A stretch of DNA of 64,000 nucleotides, taken from NCBI RefSeq assembly GCF_000482465.1, contig NZ_AXVJ01000025.1, positions 248,001 through 312,000 of the forward strand. The letters run 5' to 3'. The notes under the pieces were generated by a model, which worked only from the letters and a program-made list of their open reading frames with translations, was not told where the DNA came from and searched no databases. The DNA comes from Runella limosa DSM 17973 (GTDB taxonomy: Bacteria; Bacteroidota; Bacteroidia; Cytophagales; Spirosomataceae). This document shows positions 40,509-49,553 of this stretch, in pieces; position 1 is the first letter of the stretch, and each line of letters opens with the position of its first letter. The position numbers and the translations under genes were made by a program.

Positions 40509-41063
40509 TTAACTATAAACAACAAGGGTTGTACCATCGGTAGCGGTTTTGTAAACGGTAAGGCCCTTGCTACCAAAACTGTTTAAGCCCCTACCCGTAA
40601 GGTCAAAACGCGCGCCGTGGTCGGTGCAATAGTACTCTGTTTTGTTAAAAATGATTTTCTTTTTGGGTTCATGTGTACAAGTTTGGGTCGCCGCGACATA
40701 CACTCCTGCGCTCGACTGCGCCACCACAATACCACTCTTAACAAGATACCCACCTACTGTTTTCAGTGCGGCGTTGGCCGTAGCAGTAAGGTCGATTGTA
40801 AGAAGCCGATTGGTAATGGTGCTGAGGTCGGTCGTTGAACCTGTTGTACTACCAGTGCTACTTCCAGTTCCTGAACCTGTCCCTGTGCTTGTACCAGTAC
40901 CAGTTCCTGTCCCCGTGCTTGTGCCAGTACTCGAATTTGGGTTAACCGAGAGAGCTTCCACGTAGGTATCTTCTTCTCGAATACAGGAGGTCATCAATGC
41001 CATCAAAGCTGCCCCTTTAAACCCCATTGATTTTAAAAATTGATAGCGCGAATAGCGTTCCAT
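40509..41063 (-). CDS. Rieske [2Fe-2S] lipoprotein
   Basis: This 184-residue protein has lipobox LMTSC after MERYSRYQFLKSMGFKGAAL, a Ser/Thr/Gly-rich linker (residues about 45-80), then a Rieske domain. Cluster ligands: CTHEP (Cys and His) and YYCTDHGARF (Cys and His), spaced as in Rieske proteins. It would carry electrons on the periplasmic side. First gene of the redox operon. Confidence 0.85.
   Translation of the reverse strand: MERYSRYQFLKSMGFKGAALMALMTSCIREEDTYVEALSVNPNSSTGTSTGTGTGTGTSTGTGSGTGSSTGSTTGSTTDLSTITNRLLTIDLTATANAALKTVGGYLVKSGIVVAQSSAGVYVAATQTCTHEPKKKIIFNKTEYYCTDHGARFDLTGRGLNSFGSKGLTVYKTATDGTTLVVYS
40845..40935 (-). repeat. Tandem hexamer repeat coding a Ser/Thr/Gly linker
   Basis: About 15 imperfect six-base units (ACCAGT/TCCTGT-type) encode GTSTGT/GTGTGT runs of the Rieske lipoprotein. 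Copy number changes would alter linker length without frameshift. Confidence 0.7.
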
Positions 41064-41200
41064 GTGTTGAACTATTGGTTGGTCATTTACCCAACATTAC
41101 GTACGCTTTCTGTTAAGTGTTGCTCGACATTAGAAAATAATTTTCAATTTAGAAGTTTTCAAAATAGTTGAAAATCATTTTTGTACCAAAATGATACAAA

Positions 41201-41232
41201 GACAAACGGCGAGCAATTGCCCGCCGTTTGTC
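41201..41232 (-). terminator. Bidirectional terminator after the receptor gene
   Basis: GACAAACGGCG (41201-41211) and CGCCGTTTGTC (41222-41232), 11-bp stem with T-rich flanks. The gap 41064-41275 is otherwise A/T-rich, with promoter candidates for the Rieske gene not resolved. Confidence 0.7.
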
Positions 41233-41275
41233 TTATTCATTCTATCTATCTACTTTTCTTTGAAAGTAAGGTGGC

Positions 41276-43819
41276 TTAGTTGTTATCGCCGCCTTCTTTT
41301 ACGTCGTCGTTTCTTACGCCTTTGGTTTTCTTAGGAGCAACAAAGCTCATTTTACCAATCTTGTAGCTGAATGTCAGCTTGATGTTTTGGTTATAGATAT
41401 TGTTGACCATCGTTTGATTCAAAATCGGAGTCACCGAAGTTGAAGTCATTCTCATGCCACCCAAGAAGTTGTCTGTGGCAAGACCAAGGCTTCCTTTTTT
41501 ATTGTTGAATTCTTTACGAACACCCAACGAGTACATGTAGAAGCTTCCTTGTGTTCCTTGAAGCGTCACTTGGTTTCCTCTCATACCGCCGTGTGCTTGC
41601 ACCGCCCAGCCTTTGTTGAGCGAAAGACTTGACATAATCCGTCCGCCAATCACCACACCCGAGTTGCTGGTATTGATTGAAGTTCCATCCAAGCCCTGCA
41701 CTTTGCCTTCCAAGTAGTTGTAATACACATCCACGCCGCCATTCAAAGTCCATTTTGGTGTAAGATATACGTTGGCGAAGATATTAGCGCCCACTACTTG
41801 TTGCTTCCCGATGTTTTCAAAGGTTGTAATAATTGCTCCTGCGAGGGTATCAGAAGGCGAACTCAAACGCATGATGCTGTTGTTGGTTGAGCGGCTAAAC
41901 ACCGAGGCATTGAGGTACGTTTTCTTGATGCTTGTACTCAACGCTAGCTCAAAATTATCGGTCAATTCTGGCTTCAAGTTCGGATTTCCGATGCTGATAT
42001 TGTATGGGTTAGCGGCGTTAAAGTTGGGGTTCAACTGCTGCAAACCTGGGCGCTGAATACGGCGGTTATAGGCTGCTTTTACCGTTGTTTTTCCTTTGAT
42101 ATTCTTTGAAATATTGATGCTTGGCACTAAGCTACCGTAGCTAGGAATGTTGATTTTGCCAATTTGGTCTTGGGCATCAATCGTTGTATATTCATAGCGC
42201 GACCCTACTTTAAAGGTATATTTGTTGGCAGTAGAGTAAGTGTAAGACATATACCCTGCCACGATGTTTTGGTTGTAGTTCAGCAACCCTTTTGGATTAC
42301 GTGCATCGGCCGCAAACTCACCCGTTGCCCCTGCCACTTGGTAGCTAAAATCGCTATTTACTTGGCGCATGATGGTTTTGGCACCAATTTCAAACATCTG
42401 ATTGGCTTTGATTGGCGTTTGGTAATCGGTCTGAATCGTCGCCTCTTGGTTGACGTTCGAGTTCAAGTTCTTCTGACGGCTCAACAACGTGCTGCTTTGG
42501 CTCAAAAGGTCAGCATTGAAATTATTGGTAAGGTTACTGCGGCTGTATTGTGTCGAAATCGACCACTCTTTCCCTGGAGTTTTGAACGTACGAATGTAGT
42601 CGAGGTTCATATCCACGTTATTTGAAAGGTCGCGGGTAGTTACATCACGGAGCGTAGTAGAAGTTAATGCGTTGTTGGTAAATAAGTTACTTGTCATGTC
42701 TTGGCTACGAATCATGTTACGCGTTCCAAAGCTCACCCCCGCCGTCAATGACTGATTTTTTCCCAAATCATAATCAAATCCGAGGTTGTAACGTCCAAAT
42801 AACCCATTGTCATACGCATCGGTCGATTGTTTAGTCAACAATGATACTCCGTTCTGAATCGTCGTTTGGTCCAAGGTAGTAGCGGCTTTGTTGTAAAACA
42901 TCCGTCCAAATCCACCGAGCGTGATTCCCAATTTTCCTTGGCGGTAGTTACCGTTTAGGCTGAGGTTTGAGCCACGCACCCCTACCCCAGCATCGAGGTT
43001 TAGGGTAAGCCCTTGGAGGGTTGATTTTTTGGTAATGATATTGATAATACCCGCAGAACCTTCAGCATCGTACTTAGCTGAGGGAGAAGTGATTACTTCC
43101 ACCGATTTAATCAAATCGGCAGGAATCATTTTCAAGGCATCCGCAATGCTACTCGCTACGATTGTTGAGGGTTTGTTGTTAATCAATACTCGAATGTTAG
43201 AGCTTCCGCGAAGCGAAACGTTTCCGTCCAAATCGACGCTCAACATCGGTACTTTTTTAAGAATATCTGCGGCATCACCCCCACGAGACGTGAGGTCTTT
43301 TTCGGCGTTATACACCATGCGGTCCACTTTTTCTTCAATCATGGCTTTCTCTCCCGTCACGACCACTTCAGCAAGGGTACGCACGTCAGGACTAAGTTTT
43401 ATAACTGCAAGATCTAACTCTTGGCCTTTCGCGAGTTTGATGTTGTCAATGGTTTTGTCTTTAAAGCCAATGAACGAAATCATCAATTTATAGTCACCAG
43501 CGGCGATGCTTTTTAAGGTAAACTTCCCTTTTTCATCGGCCATGGTACCATCTACGGGCTTGCCTGTGGCTTTGTTGAAGAGTGCGATGTTTGCAAACTC
43601 CACCGCTTGTGTGGCAGCAGAATCAATCACAAAACCTGTGATGCGTGAATTGCCTTTGGGTGCGGTACTTTCTAAATTAAGGCTAGGCTGTTGTGTTTGA
43701 GTGTTACGGTTACGGCCATTGCCATCACCGCTTTGCATACCACCTGGGCCACCTGGAAATTGAGCGTGGGCGGCTGTCATGCCCAATGCTACTATGACGA
43801 GAGTGAGAATATTTTTCAT
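41276..43819 (-). CDS. Outer-membrane beta-barrel receptor (TonB-dependent-like, OMP_b-brl_3)
   Basis: This 847-residue protein starts at ATG 43819; the frame to 43897 is an extension. Signal peptide MKNILTLVIVALGMTAAHAQ, then a low-complexity part, a carboxypeptidase-regulatory-like domain (GNSRITGFVIDSAATQAVEF), a plug (DILKKVPMLSVDLDGNVSLR, GSAGIINIITKKS) and a 22-strand barrel ending GKMSFVAPKKTKGVRNDD. The family imports ligands at the outer membrane; no partner SusD gene is nearby, so the substrate is unknown. Confidence 0.85.
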   Translation of the reverse strand: MKNILTLVIVALGMTAAHAQFPGGPGGMQSGDGNGRNRNTQTQQPSLNLESTAPKGNSRITGFVIDSAATQAVEFANIALFNKATGKPVDGTMADEKGKFTLKSIAAGDYKLMISFIGFKDKTIDNIKLAKGQELDLAVIKLSPDVRTLAEVVVTGEKAMIEEKVDRMVYNAEKDLTSRGGDAADILKKVPMLSVDLDGNVSLRGSSNIRVLINNKPSTIVASSIADALKMIPADLIKSVEVITSPSAKYDAEGSAGIINIITKKSTLQGLTLNLDAGVGVRGSNLSLNGNYRQGKLGITLGGFGRMFYNKAATTLDQTTIQNGVSLLTKQSTDAYDNGLFGRYNLGFDYDLGKNQSLTAGVSFGTRNMIRSQDMTSNLFTNNALTSTTLRDVTTRDLSNNVDMNLDYIRTFKTPGKEWSISTQYSRSNLTNNFNADLLSQSSTLLSRQKNLNSNVNQEATIQTDYQTPIKANQMFEIGAKTIMRQVNSDFSYQVAGATGEFAADARNPKGLLNYNQNIVAGYMSYTYSTANKYTFKVGSRYEYTTIDAQDQIGKINIPSYGSLVPSINISKNIKGKTTVKAAYNRRIQRPGLQQLNPNFNAANPYNISIGNPNLKPELTDNFELALSTSIKKTYLNASVFSRSTNNSIMRLSSPSDTLAGAIITTFENIGKQQVVGANIFANVYLTPKWTLNGGVDVYYNYLEGKVQGLDGTSINTSNSGVVIGGRIMSSLSLNKGWAVQAHGGMRGNQVTLQGTQGSFYMYSLGVRKEFNNKKGSLGLATDNFLGGMRMTSTSVTPILNQTMVNNIYNQNIKLTFSYKIGKMSFVAPKKTKGVRNDDVKEGGDNN

Positions 43820-44161
43820 CTGCTTTGTTCGTTTTGATGACACAAAACAAATAGGTAAGCAGTTCGCAAAAAAATGCAATAGACTGAGGGTAGTCAAACG
43901 ACGATAAGTGGCGATTTTTGGCCGATTAGAGGCGTTTTTCAGCCTTTATTCGTCCTTCAGACACATTAGTAGAATACAATTCCGATTCTATCGGTAAAAA
44001 ACGGCAATTAATAGATTAAAATGGGGTGTTTCGTGGAAAGTAGTGTGGAGTTAAGTCAAAAAATGGATTAAATAAAAAATCATCGGCTACCAACAAACAG
44101 CAACCGATGACTGGTCATTTTTCACCTATCAGAAAAAAGCAATTGCTTTTATTTTCCATTT
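43820..44161. other. Intergenic region with terminator of the cytolysin-like gene
   Basis: The stem TCATCGG (44080-44086) and CCGATGA (44104-44110) is followed on the minus strand by TTTTTTATTT, ending the cytolysin-like transcript. A palindrome AAAAGCAATTGCTTTT (44147) lies near its stop. No gene is seen in the remainder. Confidence 0.6.
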
Positions 44162-46309
44162 TTATTTGCGGCTCACCGTGTACTGAATTTTTACCTGATC
44201 GTCGTCTGTATCATCTTCCAAAGTATGGTCAATAACCCATCGACCTTGTTGTTTTAAGGAAACTTTTGGGTTGCGGTCGCCTGGGAATCTGCAAAAATCA
44301 TTGCCACTTCCCGAGTCATAGTCCCAGATATTATAAAAAAATTGAAAATAAGCCCCTTCGGCCTGTGAATCAGCTAATTTGTAAACTCTGCTGATGTTAG
44401 GATTATTCATCACATTTGTTTTTGCTCGTTCAGGCACGTTTATCAATGGTTGCTTATTCCCATCAATCGGAAGTATTTCCTGATTATTTTTATCAAAAAG
44501 CTTTAATGTAATTGAACCGTAAAACCCACCATCTGTGGAGGCAACAGAGTTTAAATCAAGCGTTATTTCATTGATTGAACCTACTGCATCACAAATACGC
44601 CGAGGTATATTTTCAAGTCCTGCCTGTGCCATTGCTATCGAACCATCCAAAAATCGCAATGAATATGCAATAGGTGTACCCCAAGCCGAGGGATAATTAT
44701 CCCATTGTTTCATTTCGTTAAACACTTTATTCAATTCGTCCATTAAGGCGTCATACCCTCGCACTGACGCAATTCTACCAGAGGTACCGCCTGCTGCTCC
44801 CCAAGTAAATACTTTAAATGAGGTATTTTGATACTTATTCCTGTCGCTGATTTCCATATTCACTTTCGCGCTTAATGCACCGGAAGAGTATTTCACATCT
44901 GTGTTATTGGTAAAATCGTTGTAAAAATTTTCATCCTCAAATGCTACTAAAATTCTTACTCCATAAATCACTTTGTCAACATATACCAAACTGTTACTAA
45001 CTGTTTTATCTTTAAAAAGAGTGGTCGTAGGTTCGGCCAATACCGAAAACCATTCGCTTTTATAATCCATCAAAAATTTACGCCTTTCCGACCCATTCCC
45101 AAAATCAAAAAGTGTGTTCAGCCCAGCTGATAAATAGGAAACATTCAATCCTAACTTCATCCTGAAATCTTCCTTGGAATATACTTCTGTAACCAAAGTA
45201 CGTTCAACTGTTTTTGGATTACCCGTCGCTTTTCGATTCATCAATTCCCCCAGTGTATTTCTGATAGAATTAACAGTAGGGGTTTCTACCAAGGCGGTTG
45301 GAGAACTCACCGTTGAAGCCAATATGCTTACATTGAGTGGATTTTTTTCTTTGTTGATTTCTTTGAACTCGCCCACTTTCTGTACATCGTAAAGATCAAA
45401 TACAGCGCCCGGATAAAAACGATTGATGGTTGAATTATCTACTACATCTTGATCAATACTTTCAAAATTTAAGGTTTTAAATTCAGTTCGACAATTGATA
45501 ATTTTACCATTTGACTCCCTTTGTCCTTCTTCATTGACTTTGTCCGTTGTTTCCCGGTAGTTATTGGTTGCTTCTTGATTGGACTTAGAATAAAGGACAG
45601 TAGTATTATTGATAATGTGTTTATAGCTTATCGTAAGAGAAGGCGTTTGTTTTAAGCCACCGTCTGGATTGATGACTATATTAGGTTTCTCCGCTTCATA
45701 AAAATTGGGAAAACCACTTAAAAAATGATTGGCACTGGCATAGCCTTGGGTTTCTCTAAACCGAGCTTCGGGGGTAGTGGGATTGTTTAAATCATTCGCA
45801 GAAATATCTCGCCATTCAGCATGAGATTTTTTAATGAGTATAACTCCATATACTTTTCCCTGGGTATAAGTTGCTTCGTAAAAATTAGCAAAACCACCCA
45901 CAAAGCCATTTCTGTAAGCATAGTCATTCACCGCTCTGAAAAACTCTTCAAAACGGGTGGGATTCCCAAGGTCTGTAGCCTTAACATCTCGCCATTCTCC
46001 TGCTTCTTTTCTGATCAGACATACTCCATATACGTGGCCAGTATTGTAGTTGGCTTCATGGAAATTTGGGAAGGCCCCTAAGAAACCATTTCGATTAGCA
46101 TAGTCGTTGACGGCTCTGAATCTCGCTTGCGGAGTCGTAGGGTTCCCTAATTCAGCCACTTTTATATCACGCATTTCACCAGCGTCTTTCTTTAGAAGTA
46201 TCGTCCCATATACTTTTATCGCTTTATGAGATTCGTTGCCAAGCAATGTATTGGCGCACAATAAATGGGAGCATAAACAACAGAAGATAAATAATAGGGT
46301 AGTTTTCAT
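44162..46309 (-). CDS. Cholesterol-dependent-cytolysin-like (thiol-activated cytolysin family) protein
   Basis: This 715-residue protein has a signal peptide (residues 1-18). Residues 32-206 are three 60-residue repeats (VYGTILLKK, GEMRDIKVAELGNPTTP, ARFRAVNDYANRNGFLGAFP). Residues about 220-590 match the cytolysin core: NPLNVSILASTVSSPTALVE, PTVNSIRNTLGELM, SLVYVDKVIYGVRILVAFED, KVFTWGAAGGTSGRIASVRG and GTPIAYSLRFLDGSIAMAQ. The canonical C-terminal undecapeptide is not seen. A pore-forming toxin used on eukaryotes or competitors is inferred. Confidence 0.72.
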   Translation of the reverse strand: MKTTLLFIFCCLCSHLLCANTLLGNESHKAIKVYGTILLKKDAGEMRDIKVAELGNPTTPQARFRAVNDYANRNGFLGAFPNFHEANYNTGHVYGVCLIRKEAGEWRDVKATDLGNPTRFEEFFRAVNDYAYRNGFVGGFANFYEATYTQGKVYGVILIKKSHAEWRDISANDLNNPTTPEARFRETQGYASANHFLSGFPNFYEAEKPNIVINPDGGLKQTPSLTISYKHIINNTTVLYSKSNQEATNNYRETTDKVNEEGQRESNGKIINCRTEFKTLNFESIDQDVVDNSTINRFYPGAVFDLYDVQKVGEFKEINKEKNPLNVSILASTVSSPTALVETPTVNSIRNTLGELMNRKATGNPKTVERTLVTEVYSKEDFRMKLGLNVSYLSAGLNTLFDFGNGSERRKFLMDYKSEWFSVLAEPTTTLFKDKTVSNSLVYVDKVIYGVRILVAFEDENFYNDFTNNTDVKYSSGALSAKVNMEISDRNKYQNTSFKVFTWGAAGGTSGRIASVRGYDALMDELNKVFNEMKQWDNYPSAWGTPIAYSLRFLDGSIAMAQAGLENIPRRICDAVGSINEITLDLNSVASTDGGFYGSITLKLFDKNNQEILPIDGNKQPLINVPERAKTNVMNNPNISRVYKLADSQAEGAYFQFFYNIWDYDSGSGNDFCRFPGDRNPKVSLKQQGRWVIDHTLEDDTDDDQVKIQYTVSRK

Positions 46310-46357
46310 GTTTCTACTCAGTTTTTTAAAACATTGATTGCCTTTTTTAGGGTTATG

Positions 46358-46825
46358 TCAATTCTTCTCCGATGTCCCGCTTGCCCAAACTGCTTTGTCA
46401 AAAAAGTTGTAAATGACGAGATTCCCGTCGTTTTGAAGCTGTACGTAGGTTGCGTTTTTGTTGTTGGTACCTGACGCCCAGAGTGGTCTATTTGAATAGC
46501 TATAGAGTACCCAGTTACCATCCGTTTGAAAAACACACTTTTCGACAGCTTTCCCATTGGTACCCGTAGCCCAAATTGGTTTTACCTTTCCCTCAGTATT
46601 GCGATACAGTACTAAGTTGCCGTCTTTTTGCATCGTTAATTGATAACGGCGATCCAATGACCAAATGCTTTCTCCAACAGGGAGATTACCTCCTCGCCGA
46701 ATTTGGTTTGAGGCTTGTGCCATCAATGGCGAACTATTTGTGTAAAAAAGACTGACCGTTAGAAATATTTTTATACAGATTGATAAATAGGGTAATCCTG
46801 TCCGAAATTTGTTTAACATTTTCAT
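46358..46825 (-). CDS. Bulb-type (mannose-binding) lectin
   Basis: This 155-residue protein has a signal segment (IKIFLTVSLFYTNSSPLMAQ), then one B_lectin domain with three QxDxNxVxY sites: MQKDGNLVLY, FQTDGNWVLY and LQNDGNLVIY. Such domains bind mannose. The gene is 48 nt upstream of the cytolysin-like gene in the same orientation, so both are probably co-transcribed and the lectin may target the pore former. Confidence 0.8.
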   Translation of the reverse strand: MKMLNKFRTGLPYLSICIKIFLTVSLFYTNSSPLMAQASNQIRRGGNLPVGESIWSLDRRYQLTMQKDGNLVLYRNTEGKVKPIWATGTNGKAVEKCVFQTDGNWVLYSYSNRPLWASGTNNKNATYVQLQNDGNLVIYNFFDKAVWASGTSEKN

Positions 46826-46948
46826 AGTCTTACATACGTGACGCCGCCGCGATTGTTTATGAATGAAATTTTAAAAAAACTCTCTGTTGCGCAGTCTTTT
46901 CAACAGTCTCCTCTTCGTTTAGATAGCAGAAAAAATGGAATGGTGATT

Positions 46949-48397
46949 TTACTGTACCATCCCGCTAATCCCTGCTTGATACTCTGTACCGTCTTTGCTT
47001 ACTACACATGGAGAAGAATGGCTAATGGCGCGGCCAGTTTCATATTCCCACTTTTTTGCCCCAGTGGCAGCATCAAAGGCATAGAGTTTTTTGCCAATCC
47101 CTTGGTAAACCAGTCCCATTGCAACAACTGGCCCAGAAACAATCAAGTTATTGGCTTCAGGTTTAGCTTCCCATTTTTTAACCCCCGACGCCGCATCAAC
47201 GGCGTAAAGCGTGCTTCCAGCACCGATATAGACCATACCGCTGGCTACAATAGGTGATGAGTAATCGGGGCCACCATCAAGGGTATTAAACTCCCACTTC
47301 TTAACTCCCGTTTTGGCATCTATGGCGTATAGTTTATCATTGTTAGTGTGGGTCAATGCGCTCGCACCCACATATACAGTCCCATTGGCAACAGTGGGAG
47401 ATGAGTTCGTAATCAAGCCACTGGCAAATGTCCATTTGACGGATCCAGTCTGGGCATCAAAAGCCATGAAACCATTAAATTCCGAACCTGCATACAAAAG
47501 CCCTTCCGCCACCGCAGGTGACGACTCCGAAATTCCAATACCAGGTTGATGCCATTTCAGCGTTCCTGTTGCGGCATCCAGCGCATGAAGCCCTGATTTC
47601 CCGCCCGAACTACCCCGAATGCTGGCATAAACGATGCCGTTCACTACAGTAGGTGAGGCTTGCCAAGGATATACCTCATCGTTGCGAAATTCCCATTTCT
47701 TGGCTCCTGTGGCGGCATCAAGCGCGTATAAAAAATGTTCACCGCCATAGTACAGCATTCCATTACTCACCATTGGCGCAGCGAAAGGTTGCAACAGCGC
47801 AACCGTTGCGGGATTTGATTCCCATTTTTTTGCCCCAGTTTCGGCATCAAGGGCATAGAGTTTTTTATCCCAACTTGCAAAAAATACCACACCATTCACC
47901 ACGGTCGGGGTTCCAAGAACAGCATCGCCCGTAGCAAACTGCCATTTTTTTACTCCAGTCAACGCATCTACAGCATATAGATTACCATCCATGCTACCGA
48001 TGTAAACTGTCCCGTTATTGACGGGTTTCGCTACTGTCACATTCACCGTATATGCCTGCGTACTTCCATCCTCGGCCGTGACGGTGTAGGTCACGGATTT
48101 TGAAAAATCCTGCACTGCACCCGATGCGGGCGAAACCGTAGCTTTATCTGAGAGCGTAATGGTAGGCACAAGCTTAGTAATATCCGTCCCTGCTGGTACA
48201 GTGGCCGCAATGGCAGTACCACTTACGGAAGCCTCTACTGCTGGAGTGAGCGTCCCGAATGTAAATTGGGTAATGAATTTGGCGGAGCTTTTCGTCGTAG
48301 GCGTTGGGGTCGCTTTTTCCTTGCAAGACCAGACTGAAATAAGCCCAATGAGGAATAAATAGGGCATAATTGTGCGCAAGTGAAAATTTGCTTTCAT
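46949..48397 (-). CDS. PQQ-like beta-propeller lipoprotein with DUF5018 domain
   Basis: This 482-residue protein starts at ATG 48397 with a signal ending SVWSC (lipobox). Residues about 30-120 form an Ig-like DUF5018 domain (VSGTAIAATVPAGTDITKLV, TYTVTAEDGSTQAYTVNVTV). Then eight PQQ repeats of the type LYAVDALTGVKKWQFATG and MVYIGAGSTLYAVDAASGVK. No catalytic residues typical of quinoprotein dehydrogenases were seen, so BamB-like scaffolding or sugar-polymer binding is likelier. Confidence 0.8.
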   Translation of the reverse strand: MKANFHLRTIMPYLFLIGLISVWSCKEKATPTPTTKSSAKFITQFTFGTLTPAVEASVSGTAIAATVPAGTDITKLVPTITLSDKATVSPASGAVQDFSKSVTYTVTAEDGSTQAYTVNVTVAKPVNNGTVYIGSMDGNLYAVDALTGVKKWQFATGDAVLGTPTVVNGVVFFASWDKKLYALDAETGAKKWESNPATVALLQPFAAPMVSNGMLYYGGEHFLYALDAATGAKKWEFRNDEVYPWQASPTVVNGIVYASIRGSSGGKSGLHALDAATGTLKWHQPGIGISESSPAVAEGLLYAGSEFNGFMAFDAQTGSVKWTFASGLITNSSPTVANGTVYVGASALTHTNNDKLYAIDAKTGVKKWEFNTLDGGPDYSSPIVASGMVYIGAGSTLYAVDAASGVKKWEAKPEANNLIVSGPVVAMGLVYQGIGKKLYAFDAATGAKKWEYETGRAISHSSPCVVSKDGTEYQAGISGMVQ

Positions 48398-48435
48398 TTG
48401 TTTCTGGGTGATTTTACAGTTTAAAAAAATATTGT

Positions 48436-49239
48436 TCAGTTGCAATCCATCAGCGTAATTCGCTGATTACTAATCTTGTTGGCAGCATCAATCGTAGCAT
48501 TTTCAATAAGATAACCCTGCGAGTTGGTCTTTACGTCCGTGATTTTCTCTTTGCCGTCGGAAACCAATTTACCGTCTTGGTCAGCAAAAAATGACTCATA
48601 GGTTGTGCCTATATTACCCTCGGCAACCTGCCACGAAAAGCCCGACAACACATCAAAGGGCAAGCCGTTCTTAGTCAGTAATTGTTCTGGCGATTTTACT
48701 ACTCCAACGGAATTAATGATTACTTCAAAATACTTATTACCCTGTAAGTCAGCAAAGCCGCGCTTGGTCATAATGTTGTTGGCATTGTATTCAAAATACT
48801 GTTTCCCGTCCGAATTAGGGTCGCCAGTTTCGTAGGTAAACTCGGTGATTTGGCCAGCTGCGTTGTATTTCAGATTGTTGATTCCCTTACTGCCGTCGGC
48901 ATTAGTATATGTTACTTTTGAGATTTGACTGTAGTAATAGCTATACGTTTCGGTACTATAATCTTTCCCATCCAGCTTGATAGATGACTTAATGAGCAGG
49001 CCAGAAGCATCGTACGTAAAGGTATATACGAATTTTGAAATAGTACCCGAGCCCGTTCCATCAAACTCACGAGCCATTTGGGTGATTTTACCATTCGCAT
49101 CGTAGGTATAGGTATGTTTGTTGCCGTTGCCTCGATCGATGACCGAAACTTTACAGGGCGGGGTTGGGGTATCTTCTTTGCAGGCAGCCACAGCAATCAG
49201 CAAAAAAGCGACAGTAAAGAGGCTTTGTAGGGTTTTCAT
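48436..49239 (-). CDS. Secreted lipoprotein with YD-like repeats
   Basis: This 267-residue protein has a signal with lipobox AVAAC. The mature part repeats YD-like strands (HTYTYDANGKITQMAREF, YTFTYDASGLLIKSS, NLKYNAAGQITEFTYE, KQYFEYNANNIMTKRG), as in DUF4595/RHS-like Bacteroidota lipoproteins. It precedes the propeller gene by 38 nt. Function unknown. Confidence 0.7.
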   Translation of the reverse strand: MKTLQSLFTVAFLLIAVAACKEDTPTPPCKVSVIDRGNGNKHTYTYDANGKITQMAREFDGTGSGTISKFVYTFTYDASGLLIKSSIKLDGKDYSTETYSYYYSQISKVTYTNADGSKGINNLKYNAAGQITEFTYETGDPNSDGKQYFEYNANNIMTKRGFADLQGNKYFEVIINSVGVVKSPEQLLTKNGLPFDVLSGFSWQVAEGNIGTTYESFFADQDGKLVSDGKEKITDVKTNSQGYLIENATIDAANKISNQRITLMDCN

Positions 49240-49553
49240 TTAGATCATTGGGTTGACTAAAGTTTGTCATTGTTGTCTCAAACCTACATTTTCCTTCTAT
49301 TTGCTTTCACTCTGAGCCTGTGAGTGATAGGTTTGAACAAGTGAGCGGCGGTATTTAGTAGGTGATTGAGTAAACGGTAATGTGTTTTTGAGTACGAATG
49401 TGTTATTTGTACCGCTTACCCCCTCAATCATGTCATTTACCTTAAATTCCATTCCGTTGGCGGCGCATTATAGAATAGAGATAGCACATTAAGCTAATAT
49501 TGTACATGAGGCTTTATACGAGTGATTTACGCGATTTTTATACAAACTCTATA
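49240..49553. other. Divergent intergenic region
   Basis: About 310 bp between the lipoprotein and kinase genes, A/T-rich with a 5'-GGCGGCGC island at 49460. Promoters for both sides must be here; none is unambiguous. No gene or repeat is seen. Confidence 0.4.
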
